Source: Gemmatimonadales bacterium (lineage in GTDB: Bacteria; Gemmatimonadota; Gemmatimonadetes; Gemmatimonadales; GWC2-71-9). From it: a stretch of 20,233 nucleotides of DNA. The translations under genes and the position numbers were made by a program. The stretch is from contig JACCRH010000421.1 in NCBI GenBank assembly GCA_013813675.1, forward strand, positions 1 through 20,233. Reading direction: 5' to 3'. Shown here piece by piece: positions 1 to 8,067 of the stretch (the first letter of the stretch is position 1; each line of letters starts with the position of its first letter). The notes beneath the pieces are model-generated. The model saw only the letters and a list, made by a program, of their open reading frames with translations. It searched no databases and was not told the DNA's origin.

Positions 1-2563
1 TGACCGGACTGACCGACGGGGCGGCGCCGCCCAGCGACAGGATGGCCGGCTCCAGCAGCCGGTAGCTGTGCGACGGTAGCGCCGCCCGCAGGCTGTCGAA
101 CCAGACGAGGTGGCTGCTGTCGCGCACCCGCCAGCGCCCGGCCGCGTCGACCCGCGCCGTTCCGCCGGCGGAGCTGCCCACGCTCCACCCCAGAGAATCG
201 GTGAGCCCCGACAGCCCGGCGGCGTTCCGGGTAAAGCTCCAGCTCCCCACCGCGATCGAATCGGAGACCGCCCTGGCGGTGAGCCGCGGCCGGGCCCCCC
301 CGGTCCAGGCGAATTCGCCCGCGAGCCGCGGCGCGCGCGCCTGCTGGAACGCGAATCCCTCGATCGCGAGATTGCCGGTGGCCTCCAGCGTGTCGAGGCT
401 GCCGCTGAGCCGCACGGCGCCCCGCGCCCGGCCGCCGAGCGCCACCATGTCGGGCGCGGTGTCGCGAGTCTGCCCGGTGACGGCGAGCAGCAGCGAGTCG
501 AAGCCGATCAGGCTGTCCGCCACCAGGGTGAACTCCATCTGTCCGCGGTGCGGCGCGGCCCAGCCGAGGCGCCCACCCCCGGACGCCGCCGCGCCCTGCC
601 ACTCGGCGTAGGCGGTATCGACCTGGATGATGCTGTCGCGGCTGCGCCCGCGGGCGAAAACGCTGTCGATGGTCCACTCGCGCACCCGGCTCCGGGTGAG
701 CGCCAGCTCCAGCTCCCCCTCCGGCGCGCGGAGGGTGTCGATGCTCCCGCTCACCCGCAGCTGGCCCGCCAGGGTACTGGTGAAATCGCGCCCCGCGAGG
801 GCGCCGAGGTCGAGGCGGGAGAAGCGGAGCAGCAGCTCCTCCGCTCCCCAGCGCGGAGGAAGCAGCGTGACGAAGCCGTCGGCCTGCAGGTTTCCGATCT
901 CGCCGCTGAGCTCGGTGTTCACCTCGAGGCGCGACAGCGTCCCGGCGCTTTGGAACCTGCCTCGCACCTCACCGCGGGTCCTCAGCGAGGGGAACGCGCG
1001 GCGGATGCCCTCGAAGGAGAGTGGCTCGAGCGCCACGTCGGTGGCGAGTCCCAGGGTATCGAAGCGGGTGTCGAGATGGACCAGCCCGACGGCTACGCTC
1101 GGCGGGCGGTCGCCGTCGCGGTGCCGGAGAGTGCCCTGGAAGGTCACGTCGCGGAGCAGACCGTCGAGCGTGCCGTTCGCGGCGAGGCGACCCTGGAGGA
1201 TCACCGCGGGGGCGATGAGGCGGACGGTGCGGAGATCGATGTCGGAGCTCCGCACCTCGAAGTCGGTGAATACCAGCCCCTGGTCGCGCCGCGCGCCGAC
1301 GCCGCCTTCGCCGGCGATGGTGCTCACCGGAGAGCCCGGGACCCTGGCGTCGGCGAACGCCCAGTCGAGGCGGACATCGAGCGCGTCGAGAAAGCCCGAG
1401 CCGGAGACGGCGCCCGTGAGGCTGCCGTCGAACGGCAGGGTGTCGAGATACGCCCGCACCGCGTCGAGATCGAGATCGCGGAGCTGAAGCCGCATGTCCC
1501 GGACTCCCAGCCCCCGGCGCCGGTCGGTCACCGCCACCAGCTCGCCGCTCACCTGCTGCGGCCCCGCCCGAAGCTGCAGGTCGCGGATGTCGTACTCGTT
1601 CCGGGTTCCGCTCAGCGAGCGCGCCGTCAGCACGGCGCTTCCCGACATCGAGGGGAAGTCGGGCGACACCCAGCGCAGGTCCTCCAGGTTCACCTGCGGC
1701 GAGATGACCTGGAAGTCGTAGAGGATGGTGTCCCGGGGCCAGGTGACCGCCCCGCCGCCGGAGAAGCGGGTGTCGGGCAGCGCCCCCCGCGACAGGCTGA
1801 AGATCGCGCTGTCGCCCCGCAGCACCACCCGTCCCGCCGCGTCGCGCAGGGTGACGGCCGGGTCGTTGATCCGGGTGGCGAGGGAATCGAGGTCGATGGT
1901 GAACGGCTTCCGGTCCGGTGTCGCGATCCGGAGCCGGGCGAGCCGGGTGGTCAGGCCGGAGAGCAGGATCACCCGTCGAAACCCTTCGGGGCTCTGCTCG
2001 ATGGTTCGGCCGGGCTTGGCCCGTTCCGCCCGGAGCGCGGAGTCCTTCGCGGCCTGGGTCCGGAGACGGCGGTCGGGGTTCCACGGCAGCGCGATCCTGA
2101 GCTCGCCGCCGTTGAGGCGCACGTTGTGGAAGTCCACCAGCGGCGACTTGCCGCCGGGCGCGCCTTTGCCCAGCCGGAGCACCTCCTCGAAGTTCATCCG
2201 CCCGGTGCGATGCTTGATCAGCTGGATCACCGGGCGCTCGAGCTGCACCGAGCTGAGGACCACCTGGCCCGCGATCAGATTCGGCAGCCGGTAGCCCACC
2301 CGCACCCTGGGCAGGTCCGCGAGCAGCACCCCGCTGGTATCGCGAACCACCAGGTCCTCCAGCACGAGGTCGTAGAGGAAAGAGCCCGAGATCGAGCCCA
2401 CGTCCACGTGCCCCAGGATCACCCGGTCCAGCATGCGGGACACGGTGCGGGCCAGGAGGTCGCGGCCCGGTGGCGTGAGGGTTATGGACGTGACGACCCC
2501 CAGGAGCACGGCGACCGATCCGAGGACGAAGACGAACAGGAACCGCGCCAGGCGCCTCCGCAT
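1..2563 (-). CDS. tamB: TamB-like inner-membrane translocation/assembly protein (AsmA-like family), C-terminus cut by window edge
   Basis: The frame is open from the ATG at 2563 to base 1, giving 854 visible residues without the C-terminus. The protein starts MRRRLARFLF and has one hydrophobic segment (about residues 8-28), which fits an N-terminal inner-membrane anchor. The rest is long, beta-rich, repetitive sequence with recurring G-x-L/V-x-L-S-G-S-L/I-D-T-L patterns, as in TamB/AsmA-like proteins that form a hydrophobic groove across the periplasm. In the known system TamB works with the Omp85 protein TamA in outer-membrane protein or lipid transport. The start codon shares a base with the stop of the upstream Omp85 gene (TGATG at 2565-2561), so translation is probably coupled. 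The C-terminal DUF490/TamB domain that would confirm the call lies outside the window. A long plus-strand open frame opposite is a shadow caused by GC bias. Confidence 0.82.
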   Translation of the reverse strand, partial: MRRRLARFLFVFVLGSVAVLLGVVTSITLTPPGRDLLARTVSRMLDRVILGHVDVGSISGSFLYDLVLEDLVVRDTSGVLLADLPRVRVGYRLPNLIAGQVVLSSVQLERPVIQLIKHRTGRMNFEEVLRLGKGAPGGKSPLVDFHNVRLNGGELRIALPWNPDRRLRTQAAKDSALRAERAKPGRTIEQSPEGFRRVILLSGLTTRLARLRIATPDRKPFTIDLDSLATRINDPAVTLRDAAGRVVLRGDSAIFSLSRGALPDTRFSGGGAVTWPRDTILYDFQVISPQVNLEDLRWVSPDFPSMSGSAVLTARSLSGTRNEYDIRDLQLRAGPQQVSGELVAVTDRRRGLGVRDMRLQLRDLDLDAVRAYLDTLPFDGSLTGAVSGSGFLDALDVRLDWAFADARVPGSPVSTIAGEGGVGARRDQGLVFTDFEVRSSDIDLRTVRLIAPAVILQGRLAANGTLDGLLRDVTFQGTLRHRDGDRPPSVAVGLVHLDTRFDTLGLATDVALEPLSFEGIRRAFPSLRTRGEVRGRFQSAGTLSRLEVNTELSGEIGNLQADGFVTLLPPRWGAEELLLRFSRLDLGALAGRDFTSTLAGQLRVSGSIDTLRAPEGELELALTRSRVREWTIDSVFARGRSRDSIIQVDTAYAEWQGAAASGGGRLGWAAPHRGQMEFTLVADSLIGFDSLLLAVTGQTRDTAPDMVALGGRARGAVRLSGSLDTLEATGNLAIEGFAFQQARAPRLAGEFAWTGGARPRLTARAVSDSIAVGSWSFTRNAAGLSGLTDSLGWSVGSSAGGTARVDAAGRWRVRDSSHLVWFDSLRAALPSHSYRLLEPAILSLGGAAPSVSPV

Positions 2564-4695
2564 CAGAATGGCTGCCCCACGGCGAAGTGAAAGGTGAACC
2601 GGCCGTTCCGGTCGAGCACGAAGCGTTCCTGCCCCTCCACCGGCGCCAGCGCGCCGGTGGTGTCGAACTGAAAGAGCGGGCCCGCCTGGAGGCGATACGG
2701 GTTGTAGGCGATGTCGAGCCGGGCCGGGCCCAGCGGGGTGTTGAGCCGGATGCCCGCGCCCGGTGTCACTCGGATGACCGCCGCGGAGCTGCGGGAGCCG
2801 CGCTGCCACGCCCCGCCGGCGTCGACGAACGCCGCAAGCCGGAGCCGGGCACCGAAGACGGGCGACGGCACCCGCAGCTCGACGTTACCGACGGCCAGGG
2901 TGTTGCCGCCGGTGGCCGACACCCGCACGGAGTCGGGATCGATGGCTCGGCCGCCCGAGGCTGCGCGGTCCACTTCGCCCTTGGGGACCACGTAGACGAC
3001 GGGCCCCAGCTCGTTGCGCTCGAACCCCCGCACGTCGTTGGGCCCGCCGGCGTAGAAGCGCTGTTCCGGCGGAATGAAGCTGCCGCTTGCAGAAGCGACA
3101 TCCACCGTCGGCGAGAAGATGGCGCCGCCCCGGACATGCCAGCTCAGCACCACGTTGCGGGCCAGCGGGCGATACCAGGCCGCGTCGGCGATGACCCGGG
3201 TGAACTGCTGAAAGGCCGCGGAGCCGAGGAAGCGCGAGCTCACCGCGACCTCGAGCGACCTGATGCTGCCGCGGGAGGGATCGATCAGGCTGTTGGTGCG
3301 CGGCACGGTCGCCGTGGCGGTGAGCGTCGCGAGCACCCGATTCTGGCGCAGCAGGTCCACCACGTCGGGTGTGCAGGCGTTGAACGAGGCGCAGAAGCTC
3401 ACCTCGGTGGCCTCGGTGCGGCCGTAGTTGAGGTTGTACGCCAGGGAGAGGGGAATCCGCCGGCGGAGCTGCTCCCGCCGCAGGGTCACGGTGGTGCCGG
3501 TCTCCCGCCGAAGAAAGACCCGGAACTCCGAGCGCCGCTCGGTGTACACCGACACGGAAAGGTTGGACGTCGCGCTCAGGAAGGCCGGCCGCCGGATCGT
3601 GGCGCCGAGGTTGTAGTTCAGCAGTGACGAGCCGATGGAGTCCTTCTTGGAGGAGTTGCAGATCCCCTCCGCCAGTCCCCAGTCGGTGGGGTCTCCCACC
3701 CCGACCTTGGAGACGCGGCTGGTGAGGTCGAGCAGCCGGCCATTGCTGCCCAGGAAATTCCGCGAGGTCCAGGCCACTCCGCCGCGGAAGCAGTCCTCGG
3801 TGCCGTAGCCCGCGCTGCCGCGGATCCGGCGGCGGCGACTCTCGTTGACCTGCACCATCAAGGGCACGGTATCAGCCCCCGGTTGGAATCCCGCCGAGTC
3901 GATGTTGACCGTGGCGTAGCGGAAGAGATCCGACTTGTAGAGGTTCTGCTGGCTCAGCAGCAGCTCGTCCTGCGAGTAGCGCCGCCCGGGGCGGGCAACG
4001 AGAAGCTCCCGCACCAGTGCGGTGTCGATCCGGCGCACGCCGATCACGTCCACCGCGCCGATCACCGCACGCCGGCTGGGGTCGACCTCCAGGGTGACCC
4101 GCGCGGTCAGCGTAGTCCGGTCGGCCTCGAAACCGGAGAAGACCGCGGCCGAGGGATAGCCCCGGTCGCGCAGCCGGCGCTCGATCGAGTCGGCGCTCGC
4201 CTGCATCAGGTAGCGGTTGAACGGATCGCCTTCCTGCAGGGGCAGGTCGAGCAGCGCGATGCGGCGGAGCCATTCGGGAAGCGAGTCCAGCCCGGCCACC
4301 TCGAGGCTGGTGACCACCATAGGCTCACCTTCCTGTATCCGGAAGGTGACGTAGACGTTTTCCGGCTCCCGCCTGACGGTGGTGTCGATCTGTGCGTTGG
4401 GAAAGCCGGTCCGGCGGTACAGCACATGGAGCCGGATCACGTCGCGCCGGAACTCCTCCTCGTCGAAGTACCGCTTCTCGCCCAGGCCGAGCCAGCGCAC
4501 CAGGACGGAACGGGCGAACCAGCTGGAGTTGGTGGTGCTGATGGCGGCGGCGAGGACCTCGCCCAGGATGGCGCGGTTGCCCTCGAAGGAGAGGCCGCGC
4601 ACCACCCGCTCGGGCGCGGGCTCCTGGGCCTGCAGCGTCGCCGCCAGGAGCAGCGGCGAGAGCCACCCGCAGACGCCCGCGACGGCTGCCCTCAT
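2563..4695 (-). CDS. tamA: TamA/BamA-like Omp85 outer-membrane protein with three POTRA domains
   Basis: A protein of 710 residues with a signal peptide (hydrophobic core about 8-20, likely cut after LQA, residues 21-23). Three POTRA-like repeats follow at about 31-122, 126-207 and 210-286; the first begins with FEGN and the third contains the typical LYKSDLFRYATVNID stretch. The rest is an outer-membrane beta barrel carrying the Omp85 VRGF motif (residues 555-558) and ending in a terminal Phe. Three POTRAs and a tamB-like gene directly downstream favour TamA over BamA, which normally has five. The start at 4695 is chosen because GGAG sits 7 bases upstream and the signal peptide begins there; the frame stays open upstream to 4764, but that would put extra charged residues before the signal. 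It is expected to insert or export outer-membrane proteins together with the TamB-like partner. Confidence 0.87.
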   Translation of the reverse strand: MRAAVAGVCGWLSPLLLAATLQAQEPAPERVVRGLSFEGNRAILGEVLAAAISTTNSSWFARSVLVRWLGLGEKRYFDEEEFRRDVIRLHVLYRRTGFPNAQIDTTVRREPENVYVTFRIQEGEPMVVTSLEVAGLDSLPEWLRRIALLDLPLQEGDPFNRYLMQASADSIERRLRDRGYPSAAVFSGFEADRTTLTARVTLEVDPSRRAVIGAVDVIGVRRIDTALVRELLVARPGRRYSQDELLLSQQNLYKSDLFRYATVNIDSAGFQPGADTVPLMVQVNESRRRRIRGSAGYGTEDCFRGGVAWTSRNFLGSNGRLLDLTSRVSKVGVGDPTDWGLAEGICNSSKKDSIGSSLLNYNLGATIRRPAFLSATSNLSVSVYTERRSEFRVFLRRETGTTVTLRREQLRRRIPLSLAYNLNYGRTEATEVSFCASFNACTPDVVDLLRQNRVLATLTATATVPRTNSLIDPSRGSIRSLEVAVSSRFLGSAAFQQFTRVIADAAWYRPLARNVVLSWHVRGGAIFSPTVDVASASGSFIPPEQRFYAGGPNDVRGFERNELGPVVYVVPKGEVDRAASGGRAIDPDSVRVSATGGNTLAVGNVELRVPSPVFGARLRLAAFVDAGGAWQRGSRSSAAVIRVTPGAGIRLNTPLGPARLDIAYNPYRLQAGPLFQFDTTGALAPVEGQERFVLDRNGRFTFHFAVGQPF

Positions 4696-4817
4696 CGGGA
4701 CTCCAGTGGAATTGACGCCATGTCGTAAGCCCGGTAGTTTGTTCACCTTACATGGATAATGCAACCGGCTTCGCCCGCCCGCGCCGAGGCCGGCATCGCG
4801 GAGAGAGCATCACCGAT

Positions 4818-4882
4818 GTCATCCTGAGCGGAGCGAAGGAGGCCAGGTTCGCGTTGGGCCCCTTCGCTCGGCTCAGGGTGAC
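4818..4882. repeat. REP-like palindromic element, two-arm copy
   Basis: The left arm (4818-4839) begins GTCATCCTGAGCGGAGCGAA. The right arm (4861-4882) is its reverse complement with 20 of 22 positions matching. The loop is 21 bp (4840-4860). Related single-arm or degenerate copies occur at 10900, 14883 and 20023. It lies between the divergent tamA-like and dacB-like genes, and its right arm carries the likely ribosome binding site of dacB. Confidence 0.85.
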
Positions 4883-4886
4883 GTCC

Positions 4887-6356
4887 GTGATACTCTGCCT
4901 GCTGCTCCTCGCGCTGCCCGCCCTCTCAGCGCAATCGCTCGCCCAGCGCGTCGACCAACGCCTCGACACCCCCCCATTCGACAAGAGCCTCTGGGGCGTG
5001 TCGCTCGTCGACCACGGCGGCAAGGTGCTCTACGGGCGGAACGACCGGCGGCTCTTCACTCCGGCCAGCAACGCCAAGCTCATCGTGACCGCGGTGGCGT
5101 CCGCGCTGCTGCCGCCCGACTTCGCCGTGCGCACCAGCCTCTACGCCGCGGGCCCGGTGGTCGCGGGCGTGCTGCGGGGCGACCTGGTGCTCTACGGCCG
5201 GGGTGATCCATCGTTCAGCCGGCGGTGCTACGCCACCGACACGCTGATCGCCGGGGTGTGCGACCGGGATCCCTTCGCCCGGCTTCGGCTGATGGCCGAC
5301 GCGCTCAAGGCGGGCGGCATTCGCCAGATCCAGGGCGATCTGATCGGCGACGGCAGCTATTTCGAGGCGGCGTCGCTCCACCCCGGCTGGGAACTGTTCG
5401 ACCTCAACTGGTGGTACGCGGCGCCGGTCTCCGCCCTGGCCTTCAACGACAACAGCCTGGACTTCGTCTGGCAGCCGGGCATCGTGGTGGGCGCGCCGGC
5501 GCTCATCAGCCTGTGGCCCGACCTGGGCGACGTCGCCTTCGAGAACCGCACCGTCACGGTCGGGCCTGGCGGCGAGACCGACATCGGCGACCGCTTCTTC
5601 CGCCAGCCCGGTACGGCCCAGATCTGGGCCGAAGGGACCGTCGCCCTCGACCGGCCGCCTCGCACCGAGTCGTTCGCGGTGGCCGATCCCAATCTCTTCG
5701 CCGCCCGCGCGCTCCGGCAGGCGTTGGCCGATGCGGGGATCGCCGTCACCGGCACCACCCGTTCGACCACCGACTCCGCGATCTACGCCGCAGCTCGGGC
5801 TCGGCCGGCGCTGGCGGAGACCCGCTCCCGGCCGATGCGGGACTGGATCTTTCCCATCCTCAACACCAGCCAGAACCTCTTCGCCGAGATGCTGCTGAAA
5901 CAGCTGGGAAGGCGCTTCGGCGCCGGTGGCTCGTGGAAGGAGGGGCTCGCGGTGGAGCGGCGTTTCCTGATCGATTCGGTGAAGATCGACTCCACCGAGT
6001 TCCACCTGTCGGACGGCTCCGGCCTCTCCGGCGAGAACCTGATGTCGCCCAACGCATTCACCCGGATGCTGCGCTACATCAGGCGGCATCCACGCTTCGC
6101 CACTTTCTCGCCTGGGCTGCCGCAGGCCGGCGGCACCGGCAATCTGCGCACCCGGTTTACCGCTACGCCGCTGGCCGGCCGGGTGCGCGGGAAGACCGGA
6201 AGCATCGCCGGCGTGAACACCCTGGCGGGCTACATCGAGCGGCCCGACGGAAAGCCGCTCACCTTCTCCATCGAGGTGAACCATCACGCGCAGCCATCGC
6301 GTGCGGTGCTCGCGGCGATCGACAGTGTCGTGCTGGAGATGGCGAAGGGGAGGTAG
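4887..6356 (+). CDS. dacB: D-alanyl-D-alanine carboxypeptidase/endopeptidase, PBP4 (DacB, peptidase S13) family
   Basis: A periplasmic peptidoglycan hydrolase of 489 residues from the chosen start. All three penicillin-binding signatures are present: S61-N-A-K64 (nucleophile and general base), S328-Q-N330 (the SxN motif, with NLFAE following), and K436-T-G438. The PBP4 stretch SDGSGLS lies near residue 375. The length fits the family. Start choice: GTG at 4887 has AGGG 8 bases upstream and puts a hydrophobic signal segment (residues 1-15) at the N-terminus. The frame is open back to an ATG at 4752, but that has no ribosome binding site and would add 45 residues, part of them translated from the palindromic repeat. 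The GTG start leaves no positive charge before the signal core, so the start remains uncertain. The enzyme trims or cleaves peptidoglycan stem peptides. Confidence 0.9.
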   Translation: MILCLLLLALPALSAQSLAQRVDQRLDTPPFDKSLWGVSLVDHGGKVLYGRNDRRLFTPASNAKLIVTAVASALLPPDFAVRTSLYAAGPVVAGVLRGDLVLYGRGDPSFSRRCYATDTLIAGVCDRDPFARLRLMADALKAGGIRQIQGDLIGDGSYFEAASLHPGWELFDLNWWYAAPVSALAFNDNSLDFVWQPGIVVGAPALISLWPDLGDVAFENRTVTVGPGGETDIGDRFFRQPGTAQIWAEGTVALDRPPRTESFAVADPNLFAARALRQALADAGIAVTGTTRSTTDSAIYAAARARPALAETRSRPMRDWIFPILNTSQNLFAEMLLKQLGRRFGAGGSWKEGLAVERRFLIDSVKIDSTEFHLSDGSGLSGENLMSPNAFTRMLRYIRRHPRFATFSPGLPQAGGTGNLRTRFTATPLAGRVRGKTGSIAGVNTLAGYIERPDGKPLTFSIEVNHHAQPSRAVLAAIDSVVLEMAKGR

Positions 6357-6381
6357 GCGACAAGAGAAAAGCTATGTCTTA

Positions 6382-6410
6382 CCTTTCCCTTTCACTTTTT
6401 ACTTTTCACC
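6382..6410 (+). repeat. Pyrimidine-rich low-complexity tract
   Basis: In the 81-bp gap before the sixA-like gene, one strand is almost only C and T with interspersed A, built from imperfect 7-8 base units of the CTTTTCAC/CTTTTTAC type. It is much richer in AT than its surroundings. Its role is unknown; it may lie in the leader or promoter region of the next gene. Confidence 0.5.
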
Positions 6411-6437
6411 GTTCAGGTTTTTCCTACGCGGCTGCCC

Positions 6438-6926
6438 ATGCTTCTCCTTCTGGTCCGCCACGCCAATGCCGGTGAACGCGACCCGGCGCAGTGGCCCGAC
6501 GACCGCGACCGCCCGCTGACCGAGAAGGGTCGGAAAGTTCAGGCTCAAGTCAGCCGCTTCCTCCGCAAGCGTGACCTGGCACCGAGCCTGGTCCTCACCA
6601 GCCCGTGGACTCGCGCGCTTCAGACCGCGGAAATTCTGGTGGAGGGGGCCCGGGTGGGACAGCCGCCAGTGCCCTGCGGCCCGCTGGCCGGGGAGCCCGA
6701 CCTGAGCCGGCTGCAGGACTTCGCCGGCAACCAGCCGCCCGAAGCGATCATCGCGATGGTGGGGCATTCACCCTGGATGGAAGAGCTGGCGTCGCTTCTG
6801 CTGGGCGATTCCACCGCGAGCGTCCGGATCGACTTTCCCAAGAGCGGAGTCATCGGTATCGATCTCGACCGGCTGGCAGCGGGAGCGGGCGAGCTGAGGT
6901 TTTTCCTGAGGCCCAAATTGGTGTGA
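6438..6926 (+). CDS. sixA: SixA-type phosphohistidine phosphatase (histidine phosphatase superfamily)
   Basis: A compact protein of 162 residues, close to the usual SixA length. Catalytic features of the branch-2-like small histidine phosphatases are visible: R7-H8 at the extreme N-terminus (the phosphate-accepting His, here RHA rather than RHG, as in SixA), SPWTRALQTAEI with R59, and G109-H110-S with the second catalytic His. E. coli SixA removes phosphate from histidine on phosphotransfer proteins such as ArcB or the nitrogen-PTS protein NPr; the substrate here is unknown. No clear Shine-Dalgarno sequence precedes the ATG. The gene converges on the ferredoxin reductase gene with only 16 bp between the stops. 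A broader histidine-phosphatase role cannot be excluded. Confidence 0.85.
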   Translation: MLLLLVRHANAGERDPAQWPDDRDRPLTEKGRKVQAQVSRFLRKRDLAPSLVLTSPWTRALQTAEILVEGARVGQPPVPCGPLAGEPDLSRLQDFAGNQPPEAIIAMVGHSPWMEELASLLLGDSTASVRIDFPKSGVIGIDLDRLAAGAGELRFFLRPKLV

Positions 6927-6942
6927 ACCTGGAGAAGAACGG

Positions 6943-7971
6943 TCAGTCTTCCTTCTGCCCGAAGATGGCCAGGTTGGATGAGTGCCCGGGATTCACCTTG
7001 GCTTTGGGGTTGATGTAGTGCACCGCGTTGTTGACCGCGATGCAGGCCTCGGAGGCACCGGTGGCGATGAGCTTCAGCTTGCCGGGGTAGCTGGTGATGT
7101 CGCCAGCGGCGTAGATCCCGGGCACGTTGGTGGACATCACCTGATCCACCCTGATGTCCGCTTTCTCGGTGTCGAGACCCCACTCCTTGATGGCGCCCAG
7201 ATCGGAGTGGAAGCCGAGCAGGGGGATCACAGCGTCCACGTCGAAAGTCTCCTCCTCCTTGGTCTTGCTGTTCCGGATCGTCACCGCCTCGACCCGGCCG
7301 TTCCCGTGCAGGGTCTTGACCTCCCAGAAGGTCCTCAGCACGCACTGGCCCCGGGCGTGCAGCTCCTGCACCTGGTTGATGGTCGCCTGGTGAGCGCGGA
7401 AGCCGTCCCGCCGGTGGATCAGCATGACCGAGCTGGCCAGGCCCTGCAGATTCACCGCCCAGTCGAAGGCGGAGTCACCGCCGCCGACCAGCAGCACCTT
7501 CTTCCCCTCGAACTGCCGGGGGTCGAGCACCTTGAAGTACAGGCCCTTCTCCTCGAATCCCTCCTCGCCCTCGATTCCCAGCCGGCGCGCCTCGAAGGCG
7601 CCGATCCCGGCGGCGATGACGATGGTGCGGGAGGGATAGTCGCCCTCCGAGGTCTCCAGCACGAAATGCCCGATCCCCTCGTCGTCCACCCGGCGGAGCC
7701 CGGTGACGATCTCGCCCAGATGCGTGGTGGCGCCGAACTGGAGCCCCTGCGCCGCCATGTCGCGGACCAGGTCCTTGGCCAGGATCTTGGGAAACCCCGC
7801 CACGTCGAAGATGTACTTCTCCGGGTAGAGGGCCATGAGCTGCCCGCCCAGCGCCGGCAGGGCGTCGATGATCCGCGCCGACGCCCCCCGCATGCCCGCG
7901 TAGAATGCGGCGAAGAGTCCGGTCGGGCCTCCGCCGATGATCGAGATGTCCCTGATCTCCTGGTCCACCAC
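6943..7971 (-). CDS. Ferredoxin/flavodoxin-NADP+ reductase, thioredoxin-reductase-like (YumC type)
   Basis: A flavoprotein of 342 residues with two Rossmann folds: the FAD-binding G13-G-G-P-T-G-L near the N-terminus, NADPH-binding V162-G-G-G-D-S-A in the middle, and the FAD motif GIYAAGD at 285-291. The CxxC redox pair of true thioredoxin reductases is absent. The C-terminal tail (NPKAKVNPGHSSNLAIF) matches the tail of Bacillus YumC and green-sulfur-bacterial FNR, which move electrons between NADPH and ferredoxin or flavodoxin. The start is a GTG at 7971, with GGAG 5 bases upstream; a GTG at 7968 (8 bases away) is equally plausible. The frame is open far upstream, but that extension overlaps the divergent gene. 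It converges on sixA and diverges from the adenosyltransferase gene. Confidence 0.9.
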   Translation of the reverse strand: MVDQEIRDISIIGGGPTGLFAAFYAGMRGASARIIDALPALGGQLMALYPEKYIFDVAGFPKILAKDLVRDMAAQGLQFGATTHLGEIVTGLRRVDDEGIGHFVLETSEGDYPSRTIVIAAGIGAFEARRLGIEGEEGFEEKGLYFKVLDPRQFEGKKVLLVGGGDSAFDWAVNLQGLASSVMLIHRRDGFRAHQATINQVQELHARGQCVLRTFWEVKTLHGNGRVEAVTIRNSKTKEEETFDVDAVIPLLGFHSDLGAIKEWGLDTEKADIRVDQVMSTNVPGIYAAGDITSYPGKLKLIATGASEACIAVNNAVHYINPKAKVNPGHSSNLAIFGQKED

Positions 7972-7994
7972 TGCCACTCCGCCGCTGAGATGAC

Positions 7995-8033
7995 GCCCCG
8001 GTCGGGGCAAAGCGTATAAATGTAACGTACATT
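7995..8033. promoter_or_regulatory. Divergent intergenic region with hairpin, TATAAA box and perfect inverted repeat
   Basis: Between the FNR gene and the adenosyltransferase gene lie, left to right: a GC hairpin GCCCCG-GT-CGGGGC (7995-8008); a -10-like TATAAA on the plus strand (8015-8020) with only a poor -35 match around 7991-7996; and a perfect inverted repeat AATGTA-ACG-TACATT (8019-8033) that overlaps the end of the -10 box. Position and symmetry suggest an operator for a dimeric regulator. Which of the two genes it would control is not decided by sequence. Confidence 0.5.
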
Positions 8034-8067
8034 CCGCCATGCGCCGCCTCGCCAACTCGGAGCAGCC

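Noticed and set aside
110..2590. 826-codon open frame on the plus strand, antisense to tamB
   Set aside because: Its protein is Arg/Pro/Glu/Ala-rich with no recognisable domain. It exists because high-GC codon bias in the tamB frame removes stops on the other strand. The minus-strand frame has a membrane anchor, TamB-like repeats and TGATG coupling.
7978..8067. Cobalamin riboswitch upstream of the adenosyltransferase gene
   Set aside because: The gap is under 100 bases and lacks a B12-box-like conserved stretch; only a short hairpin and an inverted repeat are visible.
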